From contig CAZNAD010000002.1 of the NCBI GenBank assembly GCA_964571195.1, positions 186,001 through 250,000 of the forward strand: a stretch of 64,000 bases of DNA. Direction: 5' to 3'. The stretch comes from PALSA-1006 sp964571195. GTDB lineage: Bacteria > Pseudomonadota > Gammaproteobacteria > Burkholderiales > Gallionellaceae. The notes beneath the pieces are model-generated. The model worked only from the letters and a program-made list of their open reading frames with translations, was not told the DNA's origin and did no database searches. The position numbers and the translations under genes were made by a program. The first letter of the stretch is position 1. Each line of letters starts with the position of its first letter. This document shows, piece by piece, positions 57,550 through 64,000 of the stretch.

Positions 57550-58728
57550 ATGCTGAACAATCTTAATCGTCGTATCTACAGTGATGGGGATGTTGTCTTT
57601 CGCGAAGGGGACGAAGGAAGTTGTGCCTATTTGATTGATGAGGGCGAGGTTGAAATCATCATGCTGCTGAACGGACGGGAGCAGTTAGTCAACCGGCTGG
57701 GCAAAAACGAGTTGTTCGGGGAGGTGGCGCTGATAGACCAACAACCCCGGACCGCGACGGCCAAGGCGTCTGGACGGATTGTGCTGATCCCCATCCCGCG
57801 AGAGATGATGAATGAACTGATGGACCGGACCGATCCCATTGTGCGCCACCTGTTGTTGGTCATTCTGGAGCGTTATCGCAACAAGCGGGGGCCGTCGCAA
57901 TATTCGTCGCCGTCTGTTCCGGCTCGGGCCGAGGTGGTCAAGAAACACGAGGACATCCGTGGCGAAGCAACGCAGAAACTGGTCATGGCGAGTGATATCA
58001 AGCGCGCGATGCACAGGGAAGAGTTTGAGATGTTTTATCAGCCTATCTGTGCGCTGGCATCCGGGCAGGTGGCGGGTTACGAGGCGTTGATCCGCTGGCG
58101 ACATCCTGAGAGCGGTTTGATTCCCCCGCTCGATTTTTTGTGGCTGGCTGAACAGACCGGACTGATACGCGACCTGGGGTTATGGACGCTGGAGCGCGCT
58201 TGTCGCGACTGGCCGGTGTTGCGCACGACGACGAATTACCCGCGACCTTTTGTCAGCGTCAACATGTCACCTTCTCAGCTTACCGGCGATAGCTTCGTGG
58301 CGGATGTGAGACACATCATTGCGCGGCATCGGATGCCGGTTACGGAGTTGAAGCTGGAGCTTACCGAAACAGTGATCATCGACAGGCCGGAAGTGGCGCT
58401 AAACCTGCTACAACAATTGACCGCGATGCAGATCACGCTGGCGCTGGACGATTTCGGAACCGGACACTCTTCTCTGGATACTTTGAACCGATATCCTATC
58501 GGCACGATGAAAATAGACCGTTCGTTCATTGACGTGATGACTACATCCCCGCAGAGCGGAGAGATCGTCAAGTCTTCGATCAAGCTCGCTCATTCTCTCG
58601 GAATGAATGTTGTGGCGGAAGGTATAGAAAGTGACGAGGTGCGAGTCAGGCTGCTGGAGCTACAGTGCGAATTCGGGCAGGGCTGGTTGTTCGGCAAACC
58701 CGCAGAACTGAGCCGTATCGTCGCGTAG
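57550..58728 (+). CDS. Cyclic-nucleotide-binding domain plus EAL phosphodiesterase
   Basis: 392 residues. An N-terminal cNMP-binding domain (~10-115: FREGDEGSCAYLIDEGEVEI, LFGEVALIDQQPRTATAKA) is joined to an EAL domain (~145-392). The EAL catalytic set looks complete: YEALIRW, NMSPSQL, LELTET, DDFGTGHSSLDTL, KIDRSFI and a late VAEGIES. It should hydrolyse cyclic di-GMP, with activity possibly set by binding of a cyclic nucleotide. Convergent with the diguanylate cyclase gene 24 bp away. Cytosolic, no membrane helices. Confidence 0.93.
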   Translation: MLNNLNRRIYSDGDVVFREGDEGSCAYLIDEGEVEIIMLLNGREQLVNRLGKNELFGEVALIDQQPRTATAKASGRIVLIPIPREMMNELMDRTDPIVRHLLLVILERYRNKRGPSQYSSPSVPARAEVVKKHEDIRGEATQKLVMASDIKRAMHREEFEMFYQPICALASGQVAGYEALIRWRHPESGLIPPLDFLWLAEQTGLIRDLGLWTLERACRDWPVLRTTTNYPRPFVSVNMSPSQLTGDSFVADVRHIIARHRMPVTELKLELTETVIIDRPEVALNLLQQLTAMQITLALDDFGTGHSSLDTLNRYPIGTMKIDRSFIDVMTTSPQSGEIVKSSIKLAHSLGMNVVAEGIESDEVRVRLLELQCEFGQGWLFGKPAELSRIVA

Positions 58729-58752
58729 ATCGTCGGGAGTGGCGTCCCCGTT

Positions 58753-59724
58753 TTATTCCTGAAAAATCTCCACCCGGTTTCGTCCGTTCGTCTTGGCGCG
58801 GTAGAGCGCCTGATCCGCCTGCTTTAGCAGGGTCGTGTCGGAGGCGTTCGCGTAGGACTGTACATTGCTGATGCCGAGACTCAGCGTGACACAGGCGGCC
58901 ACTTTGGATTTTTCGTGCGGGATAGCCAGACTTTCGATGTGTTTGCGGATCTCTTCCGCAAGCGTGCTGGCTCCACCGAAAGAGGTGTCCGGCAGGATGA
59001 TGGCGAACTCTTCTCCCCCGTATCTTCCAACCAGATCGGCGGGTCTGTTCAGGGTGGCTTTGATCGCATTGGCGACCCGTTTCAGGCAGAAATCACCATT
59101 CTGATGACCGTAGGTATCATTGAACTGTTTGAAATAGTCGATATCCAGCATGATGACGGATAGCGGAGAGTTGCTCCTGGCGGCGCGCCTGAACTCGTCT
59201 GCCAGATATTCGTCCAGTCTTCTGCGGTTGGCGATCCCGGTGAGGCTATCAATGAAGGCGAGGCTACGCAGGGTCTCTGCCTGTTCGCGCAACAGGCGCT
59301 CTTTTTTCACTGCGATGCTGACATCGTTGACCTGAATCAAGCAAAAGCGTTCCTGCTCGCCGCATTCTATCGGGGTGACGTTGATGGCTTGTTGTATGCG
59401 CTGGCTACGGTCAGCCAGATCTTCGAACAAGGGCAGCGGTGCCTTGTTCAGGGATTGTGACAGGATCGAAGGCAGGCCGTGTTTGATGGCATCTTCGATA
59501 GCCTGAGCAAGGCGGCTGCCTTTCAGCTCGGGAAAAATCGTCAGAAAATCCAGCCCCGTTGGCTCATCGCAACAGAGCCCCGATTTGTTTTTGAGCCACT
59601 GGTTCCAGAACATGACGCTGCCACGGCTGTCGATGATGGCGACGCCGACATTGAGCTTGTCGGCGGCAGCGGTACAGACTCGTAGTTGCTGTTCGCTGGG
59701 GGTGAATGGGCGGCAGATGCTCAT
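58753..59724 (-). CDS. PAS-like sensor diguanylate cyclase (GGDEF, GGEEF form)
   Basis: 323 residues. The N-terminal ~150 residues look like a PAS sensor (GVAIIDSRGSVMFWNQWL, CLIQVNDVSIAVKKERLL). The GGDEF domain (~160-323) has an active GGEEF (RYGGEEFAIILP) and an RxxD inhibition site (RPAD) exactly five residues before it, so product feedback is expected. It makes cyclic di-GMP. The start overlaps the CheC-like gene by 4 bp. Confidence 0.93.
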   Translation of the reverse strand: MSICRPFTPSEQQLRVCTAAADKLNVGVAIIDSRGSVMFWNQWLKNKSGLCCDEPTGLDFLTIFPELKGSRLAQAIEDAIKHGLPSILSQSLNKAPLPLFEDLADRSQRIQQAINVTPIECGEQERFCLIQVNDVSIAVKKERLLREQAETLRSLAFIDSLTGIANRRRLDEYLADEFRRAARSNSPLSVIMLDIDYFKQFNDTYGHQNGDFCLKRVANAIKATLNRPADLVGRYGGEEFAIILPDTSFGGASTLAEEIRKHIESLAIPHEKSKVAACVTLSLGISNVQSYANASDTTLLKQADQALYRAKTNGRNRVEIFQE

Positions 59725-60347
59725 GTGGTCCCCACGCTTTGCGACAGGAGCCGGTCAACCTTGCTGACGAGTTCGTTGAACGATTGCACGTTAAGCAGGA
59801 AGATCAGATAACCGTCGATTTTTTCTTTGGGCATGGAGAAGTCGATATGCAGGAGCAGCATGAATTGGTCATCGGCCACAGCATCCGGTGATAACACGCT
59901 GTATGCCGTGCCCAGATGATAAAGAGGCTGGGAACTCTTGAAGTCGGATTGCAGCAGGTCCGACATCGAGCTGATGCAGGCGTTCAAGACGATGTTGCCG
60001 ATCTCGCTGAGCGCCTCTTCCTCCATAGTGTTGAGTTCGTCCGCGCTGACCATCTCACCCAGCATGCGCCGGACGATCTCGTGTGTTTTGCCTTCGGGGA
60101 ATACCAGAAAGGCACGGGCATTGAGCGGGCCGCTAAAATTTTGCGAGACCGCGCAGATACGCTGACTCTGGATGAACGCGCTGATCACTTCGGCATGGTC
60201 GCCCAGCACAATTTGCAGCTTGGGAACGGAGAGCCTGATCTCCTCGTTGATCAGCTGGCTCATGCTGTTGGCGGCATTGCCTACCCCGATATTGAATATC
60301 TCGAGCAGGGCATCGCGTTGCAGGTCAGTCAGATCGGCCATGGTCAT
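59721..60347 (-). CDS. CheC-like phosphatase
   Basis: 208 residues. It has two copies of the CheC/FliY/CheX active-site pattern ExxN: ALLEIFNIGVGNAANSMSQ (near residue 15) and EALSEIGNIVLNACISSM (near residue 110), each followed by a proline at the right distance. It probably dephosphorylates the CheY-like protein whose gene overlaps it. No chemoreceptor, CheA or CheW is nearby. Confidence 0.9.
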   Translation of the reverse strand: MTMADLTDLQRDALLEIFNIGVGNAANSMSQLINEEIRLSVPKLQIVLGDHAEVISAFIQSQRICAVSQNFSGPLNARAFLVFPEGKTHEIVRRMLGEMVSADELNTMEEEALSEIGNIVLNACISSMSDLLQSDFKSSQPLYHLGTAYSVLSPDAVADDQFMLLLHIDFSMPKEKIDGYLIFLLNVQSFNELVSKVDRLLSQSVGTT

Positions 60348-60724
60348 GAGCGGCTATGAAAATAATCGAGCGCTTGCTGGACAGATTGCTCTGTCACCGG
60401 TTTGCCGACGAAATGGATGCCGAGGTCGGCGGCTTGTGCGCGGGTGCTGGCTTGGATGTTGGCGGTGAACAAAACGATATGTGTCTGCGGTGCGTCGCGC
60501 AATATCTGCTGGGCGGCTTCCGCGCCGGTCATCCCTTCCATGTTGTAGTCCATGGTGACGTAGTTGGGACTCTCCACTGCGGCTTTTGTCACAGCCTCTT
60601 GCCCGTTACTGGCCTCAAGGATCAGCCAGTGCGGATGTTTGCTCAGGATGTATTTGCTGATCAACATGCGCGCAAGGCGACTATCGTCGACCACGAGTAC
60701 GGATTTGATAGGTGATGAAGTCAT
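60344..60724 (-). CDS. Single-domain CheY-like response regulator
   Basis: 126 residues. Acid pocket Asp13/Asp14, phosphoacceptor Asp59 (VTMDYNMEGM), Thr87 (LFTAN) and Lys108 (VGKP) are all in place. No output domain. First gene of a CheY-CheC-diguanylate cyclase operon with 4-bp overlaps, suggesting a phosphorylation input that reaches cyclic di-GMP. Confidence 0.94.
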   Translation of the reverse strand: MTSSPIKSVLVVDDSRLARMLISKYILSKHPHWLILEASNGQEAVTKAAVESPNYVTMDYNMEGMTGAEAAQQILRDAPQTHIVLFTANIQASTRAQAADLGIHFVGKPVTEQSVQQALDYFHSRS

Positions 60725-60759
60725 GTGTCTGCCCTTCGGCGGGATATCCCCGAGGGCAC

Positions 60760-60765
60760 ATTATA
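60760..60765 (-). promoter_or_regulatory. -10 element of the CheY-CheC-GGDEF operon
   Basis: TATAAT on the minus strand, 35 bp before the response-regulator ATG. The -35 region is poor, so it may need an activator. Confidence 0.4.
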
Positions 60766-60801
60766 GACTGGGATGGTGCGGCTGGGAGTGGGAAGTCAGC
60801 G

Positions 60802-61212
60802 CTACCAGGCACCGACCTTAAAGCGTTCAATTTCGCGCCGGTCACGTTTGGTGGGGCGGCCTTTCAACTCGGAGGCCTTGGGCTGTGCCTTGAGTTCGGC
60901 GGCCAGCGCCTCACGTTTCGATTTTCCCGCCTCGGTCTCGCGATAGAGCTTCTGTGCCTGCGGTGCGGGGCCGCGTTTGTCGGACAAGGCGATCACTTCC
61001 ACTTCGAAGGTATAAGGGCCGAGACGGATGGACAGCAGATCACCGGCGGAGAGTGTCTTGGCCGGTTTGATGCGCGCGTTATGCAGCAGCACCTTGCCGC
61101 ACTCCACCGCATCGGCGGCCAGCGAGCGGGTCTTGAAGAAACGCGCGGCCCAGAGCCATTTGTCGACGCGGAGCTTGGTGTTATCGGTCGCGGCAGTCGA
61201 ATCTTTGGACAT
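60802..61212 (-). CDS. hslR: Hsp15-like S4 RNA-binding protein
   Basis: 136 residues. The S4 domain is at the N-terminus (LRVDKWLWAARFFKTRSLAA, then VECGKVLLHNARIKPAKTLS); the C-terminus is basic (SKREALAAELKAQPK, RPTKRDRREIERF). Hsp15 rescues stalled 50S subunits that carry peptidyl-tRNA after heat stress. The length is typical. Confidence 0.92.
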   Translation of the reverse strand: MSKDSTAATDNTKLRVDKWLWAARFFKTRSLAADAVECGKVLLHNARIKPAKTLSAGDLLSIRLGPYTFEVEVIALSDKRGPAPQAQKLYRETEAGKSKREALAAELKAQPKASELKGRPTKRDRREIERFKVGAW

Positions 61213-61231
61213 ACACTCTTTCCGTAGTCGT

Positions 61232-62395
61232 TCAGTTCAAGGTGGGGGGGCTGCCACTGGGGAATAACACCCACATGCGCCCCGCTTGTTTCATGCGCCC
61301 CGCCTGTTGGGCGGCGAACTCGCCGAAGCCCCAGAAGAAGTCCGCGCGCACCGCACCTTTGATGGCTCCACCGGTATCCTGGGCATACATCAGCCGGTTG
61401 AGCGGTTGACCATTGTCGGGGCGCGTAGTGGACAGGAATACCGGCGAACCCAGCGGTACGGTACGCGGATCGACGGCGATACTGTATTCATTGGTGAGGG
61501 GGACGCCCAAGGCCCCCAGCGGCGCGGAAAGTGTATCGGGTAGTTCGCGGAAGAACACGTAGCTGGGGTTCTGTCCCAGCAGCATGGGCAATCGCTCCGG
61601 GTTTTGCTCCGCCCAGCGTTTGATACCTTGCATGGAAGCCTCTTCCGGCTTGAGTTCGCCCATCTCGATCAGCTTCTTACCGATGGAGATGTAGGGATGC
61701 CCGTTCTGTTCAGCGTAGCCGATCTTCACGCGCCGACCATCTTCCAGCTCGATACGGCCTGAGCCCTGTATCTGCAGGAAAAATAATTCGACCGCGTTTT
61801 CCACCCAGAACAGTTCGCGGCCTTTCAATTTGGGTAGTCCCGCGTCGATCTCAGCCCGGTTGTGATAAGCAACGACCTTCTTGCCCTGCAAACGGCCACG
61901 CAGACGCATACCTTTGAATTGGGGATAGGCATCACCCAGGTCGATTTCGAGCAGGTCGTCCGGTGCCGCATAAACGGGGTAGCGGAAGCGTTCACTCATG
62001 CGCCGGCTGCCGAGCAGTAGCGGTTCGTAATAACCGGTGATCAGCCCCTGCTCGCTGCCGTCCGGGTTGAGTACCTGGTAGGGGGTGAACCACTGTTCAT
62101 AAAAGGCACGCTGGGCTTCGACATCGCCGGTGGCGATCTGTCCGGCTGCAACACAGACCGGCTGCCATGGGGCTTTGGCCTTGAGCACGCGGCAACTCTG
62201 CTGCAGTGCAGGCCACGAGGGGCTGAGATCCAGAGTTTTCCAGTCCGGTAACATCGCCCACTGGCCGGGAATGAAGATCGGGGTGGTGCGCGGCGGTTTC
62301 TCCGCTATTGATGGTGCGCCCCGCTGTGTCGCCTGACAAGCCGTCAGCAGAAAAATGGCGACAAGCAACAGACAATGGCTCTTGTTCAACTTCAT
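61232..62395 (-). CDS. mltA: Membrane-bound lytic murein transglycosylase A
   Basis: 387 residues. Outer-membrane lipoprotein (lipobox LLTAC, Cys20) cleaving peptidoglycan to 1,6-anhydromuropeptides. MltA landmarks are LITGYYEPLLLGSRRMSERF (near residue 118), ELFWVENAVELFFLQIQGSG and the 3D domain with QDTGGAIKGAVRADFFWGFG (catalytic Asp near residue 346). Normal length. Confidence 0.95.
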   Translation of the reverse strand: MKLNKSHCLLLVAIFLLTACQATQRGAPSIAEKPPRTTPIFIPGQWAMLPDWKTLDLSPSWPALQQSCRVLKAKAPWQPVCVAAGQIATGDVEAQRAFYEQWFTPYQVLNPDGSEQGLITGYYEPLLLGSRRMSERFRYPVYAAPDDLLEIDLGDAYPQFKGMRLRGRLQGKKVVAYHNRAEIDAGLPKLKGRELFWVENAVELFFLQIQGSGRIELEDGRRVKIGYAEQNGHPYISIGKKLIEMGELKPEEASMQGIKRWAEQNPERLPMLLGQNPSYVFFRELPDTLSAPLGALGVPLTNEYSIAVDPRTVPLGSPVFLSTTRPDNGQPLNRLMYAQDTGGAIKGAVRADFFWGFGEFAAQQAGRMKQAGRMWVLFPSGSPPTLN

Positions 62396-62450
62396 GTATT
62401 CTTTCTGAGGATGGGCTAATGCGTATCGGATCGGGACGAGCGTATTCGGT

Positions 62451-62837
62451 TCAATGCAGAATGCGCGGTATGCTCAACACAAATTGCGGGATGGAAACGG
62501 TGAATTCGGAGCCATCTTCCAGCAGGGTCATCTTGTAACTTCCAGACATGGTGCCAACCTGCGTGGCGAGCACGGTGCCGCTGGTGTATTCAAAGCTCTG
62601 GCCGGGATTGATGGTCGGTTGCTCGCCGACCACGCCTTTGCCCTTGACCTCTTGCACATGATGGTTGGCGTCGGTGATGATCCAATGGCGGCTGATCAGT
62701 TTTACCGCCTGTTCGCCTTCGTTGCTGAGCGTGATGGTGTAGGCGAAGACGAAGCGCTGTTCCGACTCTGCGGACTGTTCCGGTACGTATTTGACCCGTA
62801 CAGTGACTTGGATGCGATAGTGTGCCAGATTCTCCAT
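62451..62837 (-). CDS. apaG: ApaG protein
   Basis: 128 residues. The whole protein is the ApaG beta-sandwich domain: YTITLSNEGEQAVKLISRHW, TDANHHVQEVKGKGVVGEQP and GTMSGSYKMTLLEDGSEFTV. Mutants in relatives affect Co2+ resistance and Mg2+ efflux; biochemical role uncertain. Same strand as mltA. Confidence 0.94.
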   Translation of the reverse strand: MENLAHYRIQVTVRVKYVPEQSAESEQRFVFAYTITLSNEGEQAVKLISRHWIITDANHHVQEVKGKGVVGEQPTINPGQSFEYTSGTVLATQVGTMSGSYKMTLLEDGSEFTVSIPQFVLSIPRILH

Positions 62838-62962
62838 TCCGGCATTTCACCGCATTTTGGGTGGCAAGACAAGCTGTGTGCGCGATAATGGCCGGTGATG
62901 TGGCAGTTTTGGAAACATCGTCGGCGCGGATTGTTGCCGCAGAGACTAGAGAATGGATATCA

Positions 62963-63418
62963 ATGCTTGAAGCCATCGTAATCGGGATATTTATCGTGTT
63001 CGCTATGTTCAATGTGAGTCCGGCGAGTAGAGAGCACAAAGAACAGGAGAAAGACCTGGCTACGCCGGTCAAGGTTGTCGAGATTGCTGACTGGGTTGAG
63101 GTCGCCAGATCGGCCCAGTTCGTTTCCTATCTCAGTAGCGGCAACATGCTCGTATACCGTGGCACGGTCAGAGTGTGGCGGCTGATGGATTATGCGAAAC
63201 CCCAGATCGAGGGCGACCTCGTCTATCGCTCGAAGCGCCTGCAAGAAGAATACGATTGCCGCGAAGGTTTGGTCAGGCAGCGTTATGTCTCATTGCACGA
63301 CGGCAAGATGGGGGCGGGAGAGCTGTTGTATGTCAGCAATGAGACGGATGCGTGGGAGGCGGTGAGGCCGGAAGGTGATCATGCCGACATATGGCGGCGA
63401 ATCTGTCCAAAGAAATAA
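62963..63418 (+). CDS. Surface-adhesin E-like small envelope protein
   Basis: 151 residues. Hydrophobic start (MLEAIVIGIFIVFAMFNVSP) acting as a signal or membrane anchor, then a compact domain of the surface-adhesin E type: MLVYRGTVRVWRLMDYAKPQ, KRLQEEYDCREGLVRQRYVS and a final WRRIC. Two cysteines at the positions expected for a disulfide. The ATG at 62963 is chosen because the hydrophobic segment begins there. Function unknown. Confidence 0.72.
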   Translation: MLEAIVIGIFIVFAMFNVSPASREHKEQEKDLATPVKVVEIADWVEVARSAQFVSYLSSGNMLVYRGTVRVWRLMDYAKPQIEGDLVYRSKRLQEEYDCREGLVRQRYVSLHDGKMGAGELLYVSNETDAWEAVRPEGDHADIWRRICPKK

Positions 63419-63445
63419 CGCAAAGTGTTCTGCTGTCAGCCGCGA

Positions 63446-63568
63446 TCAGAAGTTCTGGTGATAAAGCGGGACAACGTAGACTCGTGTGTCGGTCCGTTGA
63501 GTGTCGAGATTGGCGCAGCCGCCCAGCAGCAAGCAAACAATCGTTATCACAAAGGTTCTTTTCATCAT
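63446..63568 (-). CDS. Very small putative lipoprotein
   Basis: 40 residues: MMKRTFVITIVCLLLGGC then ANLDTQRTDTRVYVVPLYHQ and NF. A complete lipoprotein signal with lipobox LLGGC and a 22-residue mature peptide. Start at 63568, or three bases later. Convergent with the adhesin-like gene. No family recognised. Confidence 0.6.
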   Translation of the reverse strand: MMKRTFVITIVCLLLGGCANLDTQRTDTRVYVVPLYHQNF

Positions 63569-63665
63569 GCCCACGCCAGTCTGTAGATTGATTCGTACAG
63601 AAAGGTTATCGGCATATTTCGACCATTCTTTAGGTGATGGAAGCGCAGCTATTAAGCGCGGTTCG

Positions 63666-63884
63666 ATACCTTACGCTTCGTCCAATAACTTGCCTGCGAT
63701 TGCCCAGTTCTCATCCGGCAGTTCATCAAAGGCGATGTAGGTGGCGGTTGTGACACGGAGGGGCGTAGCCCGCTGGCGCGGGAGCAGCCGCCAATACCTT
63801 ACGCTTCGTCCAATAATTTGCCCGCGATCGCCCAGTTCTCATCCGGCAGTTCATCAAAGGCGATGTAGGTGGCGGTTGTGACAC
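63666..63884. repeat. 128-bp tandem repeat at the scaffold gap
   Basis: A unit starting ATACCTTACGCTTCGTCC at 63666 recurs at 63794 (period 128) with only a few substitutions over its first 91 bases. The sequence after the gap (GGAGGGGCGTAGCTCG) matches the next part of the unit (63757-63772), so at least a third copy is implied. The rest of 63569-64000 holds no complete gene. Confidence 0.88.
63799..63882 (-). CDS. Possible 3' end of a minus-strand gene cut by the gap
   Basis: The last 27 codons before a TAA read VTTATYIAFDELPDENWAIA then GKLLDEA, a protein-like C-terminus; the rest would lie beyond the gap. The same 27 codons with their stop occur again one repeat unit downstream (63671-63754), so one copy is a duplicated gene end. 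Protein family not recognised. Confidence 0.4.
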   Translation of the reverse strand, partial: VTTATYIAFDELPDENWAIAGKLLDEA

Positions 63885-63984
63885 NNNNNNNNNNNNNNNN
63901 NNNNNNNNNNNNNNNNNNNNNNNNNNNNNNNNNNNNNNNNNNNNNNNNNNNNNNNNNNNNNNNNNNNNNNNNNNNNNNNNNNNN
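63885..63984. other. Assembly gap of exactly 100 Ns
   Basis: A placeholder of 100 Ns. The bases on both sides fall inside the 128-bp tandem repeat and would join in phase with zero gap, so the true length and the number of repeat units are unknown. Confidence 0.99.
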
Positions 63985-64000
63985 GGAGGGGCGTAGCTCG

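Overview
The window looks like a chromosomal scaffold piece from a chemolithoautotrophic, nitrogen-fixing betaproteobacterium, most likely of the Nitrosomonadales/Gallionellaceae type. That placement is inferred from gene content and order, not from a database search. Evidence: class I phosphoribulokinase (Calvin cycle); a nif maturation operon in the Azotobacter-like order iscA-nifU-nifS-nifV-cysE-nifW-nifZ-nifM; a 7Fe ferredoxin; and typical betaproteobacterial neighbourhoods (ahcY - small membrane protein - metF, polA beside DUF2782 and thrB, a UbiH-like hydroxylase before dsbC, dusB-fis-purH-purD). No rRNA, tRNA, CRISPR array or complete insertion sequence was seen.

Layout. 1-4.0 kb: ahcY (5' end missing), membrane protein, metF, trhP, cytochrome b561. 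4.0-5.75 kb: an AT-rich insert of a proteasome-like Ntn hydrolase and a small overlapping gene, next to a decayed copy of the trhP 3' end. 5.8-8.6 kb: YhcH-family protein, GNAT enzyme, then a NifA/sigma54-controlled pair (FeS-LRV protein plus an unknown). 8.6-11.4 kb: lipoprotein, STAS-like protein, EamA transporter, Rieske oxygenase. 11.5-15.4 kb: xseB-ispA-dxs and folE2. 15.5-22.6 kb: glutamine amidotransferase, fdxA, addB, addA. 22.6-25.1 kb: small lipoproteins, VapBC toxin-antitoxin, TIR-domain protein. 25.1-36.5 kb: radical SAM protein, MgtC, prk, uvrD, two membrane proteins, thrB, DUF2782, LOG protein, polA. 36.6-37.9 kb: a cassette bounded by ~260-bp inverted repeats with one AT-rich gene. 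38.1-46.3 kb: outer-membrane protein, VF530 protein and the nif operon (minus strand) with its promoter and NifA site. 46.5-49.0 kb: an unusual three-gene envelope operon. 49-57.5 kb: hemF, tsaC, purD, purH, fis, dusB, UbiH-like hydroxylase, dsbC, DUF4149. 57.5-60.7 kb: a cyclic-di-GMP/chemotaxis-like signalling cluster. 60.8-64 kb: hslR, mltA, apaG, two small envelope genes, then a 128-bp tandem repeat running into a 100-N scaffold gap.

How it works together. The nif genes supply iron-sulfur clusters (NifU, NifS, IscA), homocitrate (NifV), cysteine (CysE) and NifH/NifDK maturation (NifM, NifW, NifZ). The LRV gene 38 kb away has the same TGT-N10-ACA plus TGGCAC-N5-TTGC control, so it and its unknown partner probably belong to the same regulon.

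The window is also rich in dispersed palindromic repeats. Thirteen copies of a CCCTCTCCC/GGGAGAGGG repeat were found, five of them inside the coding regions of addB, addA and polA, where they read through in frame. A second repeat family with CACAGAGACACAGAG arms forms two MITE-like hairpin elements. The strongest candidates for undescribed biology are the proteasome-like two-gene insert, the inverted-repeat DUF2971-like cassette, the NifA-controlled LRV partner and the LPP20-type envelope operon.
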